From Locusta migratoria (lineage: Eukaryota; Arthropoda; Insecta; Orthoptera; Acrididae), in the NCBI GenBank assembly GCA_026315105.1, contig CM048744.1:971206221-971270220 (forward strand): DNA of 64,000 nt. The letters are read 5' to 3'. The notes under the pieces are model-generated. The model ran no database searches and was not told the DNA's origin. It was given only the letters and a program-made list of their open reading frames with translations. Below, piece after piece: positions 45,539 through 56,636 of the stretch (the first letter of the stretch is position 1; each line of letters starts with the position of its first letter). A program made the translations under genes and the position numbers.

Positions 45539-45856
45539 GGTTGAGACCAGGTGGGCAACGGGAGGAGAGAATAAGCTGAAGGGCAAGTTCCCATCTCCGG
45601 AGTTCTGAAAGGTTGGTGTCAGTGGGAAGTATCCAGATAACCCGGACAGTGTAACTCTACGCCAAGATGTGCTGGCCGTGCACCAAGGCATGTTTAGCCA
45701 CAGGGTGATCCTCATTACCAACAAATACTGTCTGCCCGTGACCGTTCATGCGAATGGACAGTTTGTTGCTGGTCATTCTCACATAGAATGCTTCACAGTG
45801 CAGGCATGTTAGTTGGTAAATCACGTGGGTGCTATCGCAAGTGGCTCTGCCCTCGT
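45539..45856 (-). pseudogene. Penelope-like GIY-YIG fragment
   Basis: Minus-strand pieces with ATCDSTHVIYQL, LHCEAFYVRMTSNKLSIRM, NGHGQTVFVGNEDHP and a C-terminus near 45539. Against sister copies, Gly of YVG is Arg and the Arg of N-x-HR is Gly, and a frame change lies near 45655. Upstream sequence is cut at 45857 by family S and pyrimidine-rich DNA. A decayed 3' end fragment with its arm at 45125-45420 and a core at 45229-45255. Confidence 0.7.
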
Positions 45857-46034
45857 AATATATATATTACTTTATTTTATTTTCTCCCCTCACCCGCCTC
45901 CCCACTACATTCCTAAGCTGTATCTCTTTATTCCCATCTAACCCACCCCCACCACCGTGACGTAACCTTCCTATCCCCTCTCCTCTGCCCTCCCCTCCCC
46001 TCCCACCACCGATTCGGTGCAGAGCGTGATTCGA

Positions 46035-46262
46035 AGTGCGGCATTCAGAGGTGATGGTTGTATGACTGTGTTGTTGCCTGTGTGATTGTGTGAGTGTTCT
46101 ATTTTCTGAGGAAGGCCATGGCCAATAGCTGAAAGTGTTGTATGTGTCTTTTGTATGTGCCTTTCGCAGCTCGTCGCAATGTCATTGTGGTGAATTGTAA
46201 ACTGTCCTTCCAATCACTGCCACAAAGATCATATCCTTCCAATCTGGACTTTCCATTATTAT
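46035..46262 (+). mobile_element. Short non-autonomous element (family S), copy 3
   Basis: Shares GGTGATGGTTGTATGACTG, CTGAGGAAGGCCATGGCC, AGCTGAAAGTGTTGTATG and the end GGACTTTCCATTATTATAT. The region 45860-46034 before it is a C-rich low-complexity tract. Confidence 0.6.
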
Positions 46263-46570
46263 ATTGTACTTTACATAGATTCTTATACAGCAGAGTCCCC
46301 AAAACCCGGCACTCGGTAACTCGTCAGTCCGGATAACTCTGCCACACCCCTGGAATTACTCCGTTCTCGCATAATGAGTACAGGACAGAACTGAGATGGT
46401 AGTGTGTAGCAGTTACAGGTTATGTATGGGCCCAGAAAGCATCATTTCTTGTGCCACCTACATTCTATTTAAGAATCCTTTGAGTCTCATTAATGCTGTA
46501 CATAGATGCTTTTTCATTCTAGAAACAGTCTTGATCAAATCAATGGGAGTGCATTTTTTCACGGTGTCGT

Positions 46571-48198
46571 TTAACACTAGAACCGCTGATGGGACATTTT
46601 TGTCCTGTGGCAATATTTAAATCCCTCCTCTTCGTTCAATTGTTTCAAGACTTAATGTTTCTTACCCTAGTCCATCTCTAAATGAAAGTCATCACTACAT
46701 GTTATGTAGTTATCAAGGAAAAACAATAAATACCGAAAACCGCCTATGGGACTTTTTTGTCCAATTGTATACACTAAACGTTGCCGATTGATACACACTG
46801 TTAGAGGCTTTTACTGTTGTCTGCTGCTACATTGCTGATGTGAAGCAATGTGTTCAGTGCCTTTGACAGTAAAACTTTATATAAATACAGGTGACAGGGC
46901 CTGTCAGGCACTGCAACACGGCTCGTCGGTGCAGTGTCTCAGATGAGCAGCTGTTAGCATTGATGAATAGTACTGAAGATGAATCTGAAGAGGAATATGT
47001 AGGTGGTACTTCAACTGATTTTGATTATGATGCAAAAAAAGTACAAAAGAGCTCAAATGAATGAGAGGGCAGTGAAGAACATTCTGATAATTACAATTTC
47101 TTCACGCCACTTTCACTAGCAAGGGAGCTGAAAACAAATCGAACTAGCTTGCTTGGTACCATGAACAAAATTAGACAGTAAGTGCCTGAGTGCGTGAAGT
47201 ACGCTCATGAGAACCTACACAAGGCTGTAGTTTTCAAAAACGACGATATGACCCTCACAGCGTATAAAGAACAGCCAGGGGGGAAAAAAGGTAATAATTC
47301 TCAGTTTCTTGCATCCAGATGTACAAATTGTACATGCTATGAAAGTCAAAGCCAGACACTGTGACAAGTTACAATGAATCCGAGTATGGAGTAAATGCCT
47401 TGACCAAATGGCCCGCAAATACTTAGTGAAAGAAGGTGGCCTGCTCGTAATTCTTATATTATTATAGATTTAGCAGGCATCAGAATAACAAGACGAGATT
47501 TCCTTCTGAATCATGCAGATGAACTTGCCAAAGACTATTAAGAAACTGGGGTCGTAGCTCTAGCAGTTCACGTTGAACCATCAGAAATTGGTGGGAACTG
47601 CTGCTGTTGACAGGTTCGAAAAACCTGTACAGAAGGAAAAAGTTTATACACATGTGCCTATGTATGTGCAGATTTCGAAGTACAGTCTACAGACAATGAT
47701 GACCAGTAGGTGTCTAAAAGTAACTACCTAGACTCTAATTTCATCTTTGGAAAATGTATCAAAGTGCAGAATGACATTAGACTACAATAATGTATTGATG
47801 GTGTATTGTGTTATTAGTTGTAGAAAATATTTTGAACTGAAAACTTCATGCTATAGGTGGATTTCTATTTACAAAATTTTATTTGTTTATGACATAATGA
47901 ACAATTTTCAAGTATTTGCATACTGTAGTTCACTTGCCTAAAATAAATAAAATATTTTATATTTATGTTGTTACGTGAAACAGTTTTGAATTACATTGTA
48001 TCCAGCACATTTGTACTTAATATTTAGCATAAAAACAACATAACATATGAGACCATCAGTGTCAATATTCCTTACAGAAATACCCGTGCCTTAAAATTAA
48101 GAGATTGGATCAAACAGTAATGCATCAATCTGAAATGGGAAACTTTTGTCCTGTTGGCGGTTTTAGGGTGTTAAAAACTCCGGTGGTTCTAGTGTTAA
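46571..48198 (+). mobile_element. piggyBac-like transposon
   Basis: TTAA on both sides (46571-46574, 48195-48198) and inverted ends CACTAGAACCGC and CACTAGAACCACCG. Subterminal GGGACATTTTTGTCC-like boxes occur at both ends (46590-46610, 48137-48160). Length is 1.63 kb. Confidence 0.88.
46940..47700 (+). pseudogene. piggyBac transposase, degenerate
   Basis: Ordered fragments in several frames: LLGTMNKIRQ stop VPECVKYAHENLHKAVVFKN, DDMTLTAYKEQPGGKKGN, DLAGIRITRRDFLLNHADEL and a Cys-rich tail with CQVRKTCTEGKSLYTC and AYVCADFEV. These match the DDE-to-C-terminus part of piggyBac transposases, including the Cys-rich zinc-binding tail that recognises the ends. The region upstream of about 46980 (SDEQLLALMNSTEDESEEE-like acidic start) fits the N-terminus. 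At least five stops or frameshifts and a missing middle section make it inactive. The short size of the element agrees with internal deletion. Confidence 0.78.
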
Positions 48199-48569
48199 AA
48201 TCAGCTTAGGCATGATGGACTGTAATGAACTTGGTTATAGCAGACAACAATGACACTCATGTGACGGGGCCGCGCACGCTTTGCCACTCAGTCTGCCTAC
48301 AGCCTTTGTCTTTTCTTAACCACATGTTGTTTAGTCCATGTGAGTGCAAGTAACGAATTTAATTTGTTACATATTGTCTTATATTTATTTTGTGTTACTG
48401 TATTCCATCATTTGTATTGTATTCTAAAGGAACAATATAAAGTATTTTATAACAAAAAATCTTTCTTTCCCTTCTTTAACACAGTTCCCGGTAAGCCAGC
48501 ATTTTCACAAACTCGGCCAACCTTCGGTCCACATTAGACCGAGTTTTCGGGACTACTGTATTGCGAATG

Positions 48570-50370
48570 GTATCAAAAGTAGCAATAGACCTGTCTGAAG
48601 AGCACATTTCTGACATATTGGTAGAACAAAGAGGAAGACTGCACTGTAGATCCTTTTCTAGATTGTCGCACAGATGACAGATATCTAAATAAATGACCGA
48701 GGGATAGAAAAACAATTAAAATTGCTCAAAAGAAGAAAGGTTACTGTACCTGATAGGATACCAATTCAATTTTACACAGAGTATGCATAGAAACTTGCCC
48801 CCTCCTTTTTCTTGCAGTGCTGTACCATTGGTCTCTAGAAGAGTGTAGCGTTCCAAAAAATTGGAAAATGGTGCAGGTCAGCCCTGTTTTCAAGAAGGGG
48901 CATCAAACAAATGTGCATAACTATAGGCCAGTTGTAGAATTTTGGAACATAGTTCGAGTATAATGACTTTTCTGGAGACTAGAAATATGCTCAGTAGGAA
49001 TCAGCATGGGTTTTGAAAAAGGCAATTGTGGGAAACCCAGCTCATGCTATTCGTCCACAAGACACGGGTTCCCAGGTAGATGCCGTGTTTCTTGACTTCC
49101 GCAAGGTGTTTGGTACAGATCCCCACAGTCGTTTAATGAATAAAGTAAGAGCATATGGTCTATCAGACTAGTTGTGTGATTGCTTTGAGGAGTTCCTATA
49201 TAACAGAAAGCAGCGTGCCATTTTCAAGGGAGAGAAGTCTTCCGAAGTAAGATTGATGTCAGGTGTGCCACAGGGGAGTGTCGTGGAACCATTGCTATTT
49301 TCAATAGGAAGACCTCGGGGGGTAAATAATGGAAACCCTCAACTTTTGTATTTTTAATGTATATGGTTCAAACAATCATATTCAACAGAAGCTTTCATGT
49401 TTTTCAAGTAGTACATGATTCTACAGAGAGATAGCACACATAAATATTAAAACCTTTAATAGAAACTATTTTTCAAACATAGAGGTCATCATATCTCAAC
49501 ACTTTATAAATGACCTTGTGGATAACATCGGAAGTTCACTGGGGCTTTTTGCGGATGATGCTGTAATGTATCGAGAGGTTGTAACAATGGAAAATTGTAC
49601 TAAAATGCAGGAGGATCTACAACGAACAGACGCATGGTGTCGGGAATGGCAATTGAATCTCTATGTAGGCAAGCGTAATGTGTTTTGAAGACATAGAAAG
49701 AAAAATCCTTTATTGTTTAGCTACACTATAGTAGGTCAGCAACTGGAAGCAGTTAATTCCATAAATTATCTGGGAGTAGGATTAGGAGTGATTTAAAATA
49801 GAACAAGCATACAAAATTAATTGTCGGTAAAGCAGATGGCAGGCACATTCATTGGAAGAATCCAAAGAAATTGCATTCCAAAACAAAGGAAATACATTGC
49901 AGTACACTTGTTCGCCCACTGCTTTAATACGGCTCACCAGTGTGAGATCCGTACCATATGGCATTGATAGAGGAGGTAGAGAAGATCCAACGGAGAGCAA
50001 CGTGCTTTGTTACAGGATCATTTGGTAATCGTGAAAGAGTTACAGAGATGATTGATAAACTTGATTGGAAGACTGCAAGAGAGGCGCTCTGTAGCTTGTA
50101 ACAGGCTTTTGTCGAAGTTTCGAGAACATACCTATACCGAGGAGTCTAGCTGTGTATTGCTCCCTCCTACGTATATCTCGCGAAGAGATTATGTGGATAA
50201 AATCAGAGAGATTAGAGCCCACACAGAGGCACACCGACAGTCTTTCCTTCTGTGAACAATACGTGACTGGAATAGGAGGGAGAACTAATTGTGGTACTTA
50301 AGGTACCCTCCACCACACACCATCTGGTGGCTTGGGGAGTATGGATGAAGATGATGTAGACTACAAATCT
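48570..50370 (+). pseudogene. CR1-like LINE, RT and 3' end (copy 3)
   Basis: A decayed copy of the family at 60106-64000 on the opposite strand. Readable: SGVPQGSVVEPLLFS (about 49260-49305), then an AT-rich insertion of about 190 bp (49305-49498), then INDLVDNIGSSLGLFADDAV with the FADD active site, CREWQLNLYVGK, LEAVNSINYLGVGLG, LLPPTYISRRDYVDKIREIR and AHTEAHRQSFLL. The 3' end has GGTGGCTTGGGGAGTATGGA and a GATGATGTAGA tail near 50370. The endonuclease and ORF1 are absent. Frequent stops and divergence indicate it is older than the right-hand copy. Confidence 0.78.
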
Positions 50371-50566
50371 GCAACTGAGAAATATAAACTGAAATTATTA
50401 CTCAACTGAATACGAAATAACAGCAGCTGTTCTTAATTCTTCTTGAATCTGACCCTGGCAGAAATTTTCATGTGCTCATGTTGTAATTATAAAAACAGTT
50501 AAAGTCTGTGACTCAACTAACTGTTTACTATTATACACAAAGAATAATAAGTATTTGTCCTCTTAC

Positions 50567-50668
50567 CTTACGACGGTCATTACTCTGACTAGTTCGTTTG
50601 CCATCTGAACATGTGCAGGAACATGGAGATTCATCATTCACACTGTCACCATTATCTTCAGAATCACA
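50567..50668 (-). CDS. GGNBP2: GGNBP2 small exon, cysteine-rich linker
   Basis: A 34-codon exon after a tattttttag acceptor, ending in CGTAAG before gtaaga. It reads CDSEDNGDSVNDESP, then CSCTCSDGKR and TSQSNDRRK. The CSCTCS cluster is comparable to the short Cys-rich stretch (SCTCPSS) of vertebrate GGNBP2. It is separated from the previous exon by an intron of only 113 bp (50669-50781), which supports its being real. Phase 0 on both sides keeps the frame. Confidence 0.8.
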
Positions 50669-50781
50669 CTAAAAATAATAACAACCACCGATTCATACAA
50701 AAGAAACAGAAAAAGGTACACTTATTTTAGCAATATCCAAAAAGTACTCACTCAAGCAGTTTAGATATTATAGTTTCTCAC

Positions 50782-50943
50782 CTCACATGCATCCTTCCCT
50801 TCTAGTCCTGCTCTTCTTTCTTTTTTCTTCTTCCTTTTCAATTTTTTATGCTCTCGCCTTTGTTGTTTTGCAATCTCTTCTTTTGTTATTTGTTCGTATA
50901 AAAGTTCAAGTTGTGACATACCACGTTTGACATCAACAGCCAT
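50782..50943 (-). CDS. GGNBP2: GGNBP2 exon, basic lysine-rich helix
   Basis: A 54-codon exon between an attctag acceptor and a gtgaga donor, phase 0 on both sides. It begins MAVDVKRGMSQLELLYEQI and runs into a strongly basic segment (HKKLKRKKKKERR), ending GKDACE. Vertebrate GGNBP2 has MTVEKVQGISRLEQLCEEF followed by a KRQKRKNRRKNK-type basic run at this point, so position and character agree. The first ATG is an internal codon here, not a start: the previous exon joins it in frame. The basic run may be a nuclear localisation signal (inference). Confidence 0.88.
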
Positions 50944-52078
50944 CTAGAATAAAATTGAAAGGCATAAAATACTATCACAGATTATATATATAAAGTATAA
51001 AAATTAAATTTCAGTATATTTTCGCCAATCTGGACAAATTGTTAGCACCGTAACCTTTGTCTAGGCATTGGCATCAATATTATTGCTAAAGCAGTAACTA
51101 GTAAACTGTCTTTACACATTATGGATGAAGTTGACATTCAAGAATACAAAGAAATGTGAGAGATATAGTCAAAGGAGGACAACGTATTGCATGGAAAAAT
51201 AAACAAAGAACATTAAATTTTAATTTTTACTTCCACTTTTGAACTGTATTTTAGAGCAGACGATTATTTAACTTGTTCATAATATTAATAACAGGCTATT
51301 TTCCCAGAGGAGTTCACAAATCCAAAATCTTGACAATGATGCATCAATCCATTAATAATGTAAGAGTGTTGAACATTAATTACTAATTTTATTTTGATTC
51401 TCTGCTATTTTCACAACAAAGTTATGTCCAATTCTATGTGCTATTATGACAGAGAAATATTAAACAAAGATATGAAACTAATATCTTAGCCAATTCCTTC
51501 CTCATATGAAAAATGGCAGTAGGAAGAGAAAGAATAGACTTAAAATAGAAGTCAATCACATCTGTAACACGAAGAAAACTTAACATACAAAGAAAGGAAT
51601 GTTCTGGTTAGACCATCATTAATAATCTTGAGTGGGCAGAAAGGGAAAGCACAACAGGGTGACAGTGGGATGGAGGGGAAGATTGCAATATTAGTGGAGC
51701 ATGCAGAGATTGCAGCTACAGGTAAGACTGGTAGATGCAACAATTGGAGGCCGTCATTGAGGGAGTGGAGAAGCAGGAAAGACAGGTGGATGTGGTGGCA
51801 GTAAGTGGAGGAAAATGAGGGTGAAATATCTCAATTGTGAGGAGGTTATAGGACAAGAGGAACAGAAGTGGTTGGGTGAAGGATGTAGGGACAGTAGTTG
51901 AGTCCTTGGTCATTTTGGAAGCAGAGAATATGCTGTAAGGATGCACCCATCTGCTCAGAACAGAAAATCTGGTGGTGGAGGGGATGATTTAGACAGCCCT
52001 TGTTGTGAATCTCCTCTCCCTACCCCCCGGCACCACTATTAGTTTCCTGATGTGTGCAAGTGGAATTAATCCTACTAA
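50944..52078. other. GGNBP2 intron, nothing recognised
   Basis: AT-rich to 51600, then a purine-rich stretch (51640-51960) similar in character to PLE leaders. No gene is supported. Confidence 0.4.
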
Positions 52079-52195
52079 TTCAGAGTGCGGCAGCTGGACA
52101 TAACGGTTGTGTGACTGAAGTGTGCTGTGTGAATGCTCTTAATTATGTAGAACACTAATGGCCGATAGCTTGAGTGTGTGGTGTGTGTATTATTA
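52079..52195 (+). mobile_element. Short non-autonomous element (family S), partial copy 4
   Basis: CAGAGTGCGGCAGCTGGAC, GGTTGTGTGACTG and GGCCGATAGCTTGAGTGT match the middle of the other copies. The ends are missing. A C15 run follows at 52258-52272. Confidence 0.5.
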
Positions 52196-52254
52196 TTATT
52201 ATGCAAAAATAAAAACATCAATTAAGTTTCGTCCGAACGTTGGTGCCAACGCTA

Positions 52255-52425
52255 TAACCCCCCCCCCCCCCCTTTAAAAAGAACCATCAAAGACTTGCCG
52301 GGAGTGATTTGAGGAAATCACAGAAAACATAAATTAAAAATGGCCAGAGGTGGGTTTGTATTACCACCCTTCCAAATATGAGTCCCCGGTGGTACCACTT
52401 AACCACCTCTCTCGATGGTGTATGT
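52255..52425 (-). mobile_element. tRNA-derived SINE (same family as 56009-56241), degenerate
   Basis: Shares GCCGGGAGTGATTTGAGGAA, AATGGCCAGAGGTGGGTTTG and the GAGTCC block with the right-hand copy. It ends immediately left of the GGNBP2 exon at 52492. Confidence 0.65.
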
Positions 52426-52491
52426 AGATGTAGAAGGTAAAGTTTTCAGTTCAACGACGTTGTTGTAAATGTGATTTAAACAGAGACCTAC

Positions 52492-52666
52492 CTCAAAACT
52501 TCTGTAGAGAGCTTCGACGGCAACCCCGGCAAGCACCTGGCAGGTGCACTCCTCTTCCCTCATGCGCAGGTGGATGCGATACAGCCTCTCGTATACACAC
52601 AGGCCCAGGCATGTGAGTACCTCCTCCTGAGCTATTTCCAACGTCTTTGCATGCCTCTCCCTCCGA
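52492..52666 (-). CDS. GGNBP2: GGNBP2 exon, AQEEVLTCLG block
   Basis: The exon follows a gatttcag acceptor and starts with a T that joins the AG of the previous exon into a serine codon. It then reads RRERHAKTLEIAQEEVLT, CLGLCVYERLYRIHLRM and ends EALYRSFE before a gtaggt donor at phase 0. This is the best conserved part of the protein: vertebrate GGNBP2 has RRERHAKTIDIAQEEVLT, CLGIHLYERLHRI and DALRKSFE at the same place. The 175-nt length (1 + 58 codons) fits the phase of both neighbours. Confidence 0.93.
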
Positions 52667-52929
52667 CTGAAATCGTGTTACACAACAAACACTTTAGTAA
52701 ACAACAAATGCAAAAATATACGAATTTCACAATGAGTGACAATGACAGTAAACTGAATGAGAGACATTCCAAGTGAAAGTTGTTCAAATCACATTGCAGT
52801 CTCGCCCACCTCCTCATACATAATAGAATCCCACTGTTACACTTTTTTTGCAAGTGAGTGGTGGAGGGGGGAATCTCAAAATGTGGAATCATTTAAAATG
52901 TAAAAAATAAAGTTATAAGTGGTTTTAGC

Positions 52930-53470
52930 AGTTAATGTACGATATATGTACGATGGGGGACAAAAAGATTACCCAGACCAAATAATTTAAAGTCCAAGAA
53001 CAGACAATTGCACATGCTCTAGTTCCTAAGTGTGAGTGTTGCAAACTTTAGTAGCGGTCTTCGGAGCTTCAGCTTAGCATTTACATTGTCATATAGAAGC
53101 ACTGTATTGAGATACATAGCAGCTTAACTCACATACAATGTATTTTGGAAAACATGATTAATGCATGTAGAAGTCAATGAGGTACAGGAACTCCACGCAG
53201 GTAGATTACTACAACGAACAGCTTCTTATATAGGCCTATGTTTCACTGGCTGAGTGGATAGGCTGACAGTTTACGAAAACAAGGGGCACGAGTTTGGGTG
53301 ACACTTCTTTTCTTTTTACCTGTGCAGGTAATATTAATTAGCCACAGGTGGTGCAACTATAGCCTTTTATAGATTCCACATTCTTAAACATATGCCATTT
53401 TGTAATAGCCTAATCTTTAAACAACGAGACAAACGATAGCCATAGTAAAAATGTTGAAAATGGATGCATA
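52930..53470. other. Intronic sequence, nothing recognised
   Basis: Contains a weak tRNA-like stretch (GGCTGAGTGGATAGGCTG at 53248-53265) but no full tRNA fold or gene. Confidence 0.4.
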
Positions 53471-53472
53471 TA

Positions 53473-54620
53473 CAGGAGAAGCTCGTTTTTACACTTTTCA
53501 AGGGCCTTCAGTGAAATGGTGTAAAATAATGTTTTAAATGCTAAAATATGCTTACTGGATCAGCCTTGCATTTTCATAGTTTATTTGTGATATATGTACA
53601 TAATAGGTGTCTAAATACTCGCAAGGAAGTTTATTATATAATAAAGGTTATCCAAATTGTTACTATTTTAAGCACCAGGCAGAACTGGTAATTTTATGGG
53701 AAGTAGAAACTTTTGACGTAACTTCATTCATTATAATCGGCGACACCGTTCCTGGGCTATGTAACACATCTTCAAAATTACCTTATCCGCTTCAATAGAT
53801 ATCATTTGGACACCGCTGCCAGGCTATGTAACACCTCCAAAATTACTGCCTTTTACCGGCATTAATTATTTATATAGTAAAACTCCTAAAGTTCCATTAT
53901 TTTCGAATTTTTCGATGTTTCACACAACGATATTTTGAGAATTTATTCACATTCTTGAGTGCAAATATATGCATAAGTATTTTTGTGACGTTTGCATAGG
54001 ATCGGCATCACACTATTATCGCTTTTTTTAGCTTTAACAGATAACATTCTTTATTAATCAGAAATATGTATCACAAAAACAATGCAACTCTCTATTTTCA
54101 CGTCAACAAAGCAACTGGTTCTGATTGTTGAGTAAATGCCAGCCACTCCAGCAAAGAAGCTGGCAGGAAGAGGAACTACACTGCCACAAATTGGCGTTTT
54201 CTCTCGTCAACAAACCATTCTGTTCGTCTGAGTACATGCCAGGTGCTCTCGCAAAGAAGCTGGTGGAAAGAGGAACTACACCGCCCCAAATCGGCACATC
54301 GTAAGTCAACTGCCAACAACGAAACGCGAAATATATGTTTGAATAAATGCAAAGTGTCAAGAAACTTGAGTGGGAATAACATTTAAGCGCTATACTTTAA
54401 GGCGAAAGCCATGCCAATGTGAATTTATATAGATTATGTAATTTTTTCATCACGAACATGCTTTCAATAAGCGTAAAATGCAGGAAAAGTGTACATATGT
54501 TAACACAAAAATGGGGGCGAATCAACATTGTGAACATAGGAAACTTGACGGGACTGCCAAAAAATGGTGTAAATTGCAGGAAAACATGAAAACTGGGAAC
54601 GTAAAAATGAGGTTTTACTG
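53473..54620. mobile_element. Unclassified TIR DNA element, about 1.15 kb
   Basis: Left end TACAGGAGAAGCTCGTTTTT (from 53471) and right end, minus strand, TACAGTAAAACCTCATTTTT (from 54622) are imperfect inverted repeats of about 30 bp with TA at both borders. There is no transposase frame. A partial relative lies at 11595-11735. Confidence 0.6.
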
Positions 54621-54624
54621 TATT

Positions 54625-55180
54625 TGTAATTACATCGACTGTCGCACGGTGAATCTATAGTGTTAAGCTAAGATAAATGTATCAGCAGTTAGACACAACT
54701 TTCTAAGTTCTTACATGCAGTCTAAACGAGTGAGTGGCTGTGCCTTCCACAATCTGTTGTTTCCAGTTTAATATTAGTTCTTCAACTAAGATAGGACCAT
54801 TCGACCATCACGCTAACAAGAAAGGACAGGTAGCTCATTGATAGTGTGTCCGCCTTCCTGGTTGTGGTGTGCATTGGATCGTATGCCACCACAGCCTTTA
54901 CTTATTATTTTATTTTTTATCACAGTGCAAATGTTTGTTGCTGTAATTACTTTTCGTTATTAAATAATATTGGTTTTCCTTTTTCAGTATTCTCTTTAGT
55001 AAATAACTAATTACAGTTTGTCAATTTGATATCTAACAATTATCTTCCTTGGAGGTCAAGGTCAAGGCGATGATATACCAGTGCAATGAAATATTTCAAA
55101 TATTTGTAGTAGGAACAAGGAATTTCTTTACATCAACACCAGGTTTTTCACGAGTAAGCAGCTGTGATCATACCATTATT
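54625..55180. other. Intronic sequence, nothing recognised
   Basis: One tRNA-like A-box-type stretch occurs at 54830-54850. Otherwise AT-rich. Confidence 0.35.
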
Positions 55181-55189
55181 TTTCAATAT

Positions 55190-56460
55190 GTGATTATGCA
55201 GGAACTTACACTATGTATCCAGACACCTGGTAGAAAATGGCTTACAAGTGTGTGAAGCCCTCCATAAGTAATGCTGCAATGCAATGTGGTGAGGGCCCCC
55301 CTTAGCATTGCTCTTGCAGGCATAAGTTCAATCATGTTCTGCGAGCCTTCTTGGGGAAAAGCAGCCTGTTCTTGATGGAGTGCTGCACTGAGGTGAGGCA
55401 TCGATGTAGGTCAGACAGGTCCGGCACGAAATCTGCATTCCAAACCATCCCAAAGGGGTTGCATAGGATTCGCGTCGGGACACTACGCTGGCCAGTCCAT
55501 TACAGAGATGTTATCGTGTAACTACTCCGCCACAGGCTGTGCATTATGAACAAGTGCTCAATTGTGTTGAATTATGCAATCGCCATCCCCAAATTGCTCT
55601 TCAACAGTGAGAAGCAAGAAGGTACTTAAACCATCAATATAAGCCTGTAATAATGTCATGCAAAACAGCAAGGGGTGCAAGCCCCCTCCATGAAAAACAT
55701 GATCACACTAAAGCACCAACACCTCTGAATTTTATTTTCGCATTACACACATTAGCAGATAATGTTTACTGGTCATTACCATTCCTACAATCTGCCATCG
55801 GATCACCACATTGTGTACCGTGATTCGCCACTCCACACAACGTTTATACACCGTACGATAGTCCAATGTTTATGCTCCTTACACCAAGCTAGGCATCGTT
55901 TGGCAATGACCTGCATGATGAATGGTTTATGGGCAGCCGCTCGACCATGAAATCCAAGTTTCCTGACATCCCATCCAACTGTCATAGTACTTTGAGTAGA
56001 TCCTGATGGAAGGAAGGAAGGAATATTAGTGTTTAACACCCCGTTGACAGCGTGGTCATTAGAGGCGGAGCTTACGCTCGGGTTGTTTGGGTAAGGATGA
56101 GGAAGGACATCGACCGTGCCCTTTGAAAGGAACCATCCCGGCACTTGCCTGGAGTGATTTAGGGAATCACGGAAAACCTAAATCAGGATGGCCAGAGGTG
56201 GATTTGAACCACCATCCTCCCGAATGCGAGTCCAGTGCGTGGATCCTGATGCAGTATGGAATTCTTGTGTAATGGTTTCACTATCACACCAGAAACACAG
56301 GACCTAGGAATGTTCAGGAGTGTGGAAATCTCGCGTACAGACTTCTAACAAGTGACCACCCAATCACCTGACCACATTCGAAATCCAAGAGTTTCACGGA
56401 GCGCCCCATTGTACTCTCTCACAACTTCCAATGACTATTGAGGTTGCTGATATGGAGTAC
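55190..56460 (-). pseudogene. Tc1-like transposase, degenerate, split by a SINE
   Basis: From the right: REYNGALRETLGFRMWSGDW, VREISTLLNIPRSCVSGVI (a helix-turn-helix like Tc1 paired domain), then the SINE, then VRKLGFHGRAAAHKPFIM and AKRCLAWCKEHKHWTIVRC, NVVWSGESRYTMW, which equals the WSDESRF motif with Asp changed to Gly. Further left, DWPA stop CPDANPMQPLWDGLE is the SPDLNPIExxWDxLE block. So all three catalytic regions are placed but the first Asp is lost and many frame breaks exist. Tc1 elements cut and paste at TA. Terminal repeats were not identified, so the borders are approximate. Confidence 0.75.
56009..56241 (-). mobile_element. tRNA-derived SINE with 10-bp target duplication
   Basis: GATCCTGATG at 55999-56008 and 56242-56251 flanks the insertion in the Tc1-like gene. 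On the minus strand it begins with a tRNA-like head carrying a B box, GGTTCAAATCCACC. On the plus strand the opposite end starts with a (GGAA)n tract at 56009. Confidence 0.85.
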
Positions 56461-56494
56461 CCAACAGTAGGTAGCAGCAAAATGCACATATGAA

Positions 56495-56585
56495 AAACTA
56501 ATAATGGAAAGTACAGAATGGAATTAAACAATATAATAAGGACAGTTTACAACTCATCATAAAGACGTGACAAAAATCTGTGCCA

Positions 56586-56636
<51 letters not shown>

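Larger units (their letters stand above)
40468..45880. mobile_element. Cluster of inverted Penelope-like fragments
   Basis: Order: GIY-YIG fragment and arm (plus, 40474-41220), arm (minus, 41240-41540), arms (plus, 41815-42420), palindrome (42466-43422), arm and GIY-YIG (minus, 43500-44596), GIY-YIG (plus, 44690-45107), arm and GIY-YIG (minus, 45125-45856). TA and CA tracts and long C or G runs mark several junctions. Confidence 0.75.
46288..48558. mobile_element. pogo/Tigger-like DNA element, split by a piggyBac element
   Basis: Left end CAGCAGAGTCCCCAAAACCC (46288) and right end, minus strand, CAGTAGTCCCGAAAACTCGG (48558) are imperfect inverted repeats flanked by TA (46286-46287, 48559-48560). 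The sequence outside the nested piggyBac is only about 640 bp with no transposase, so it is a non-autonomous copy. Confidence 0.55.

Noticed and set aside
53240..53300. tRNA-Leu/Ser-like GGCTGAGTGGATAGG
   Set aside because: No complete cloverleaf can be drawn; probably chance or an old SINE.
54830..54900. tRNA-like sequence GGTAGCTCATTGATAGTG
   Set aside because: Only the A-box part fits. The B box and acceptor pairing are not convincing.
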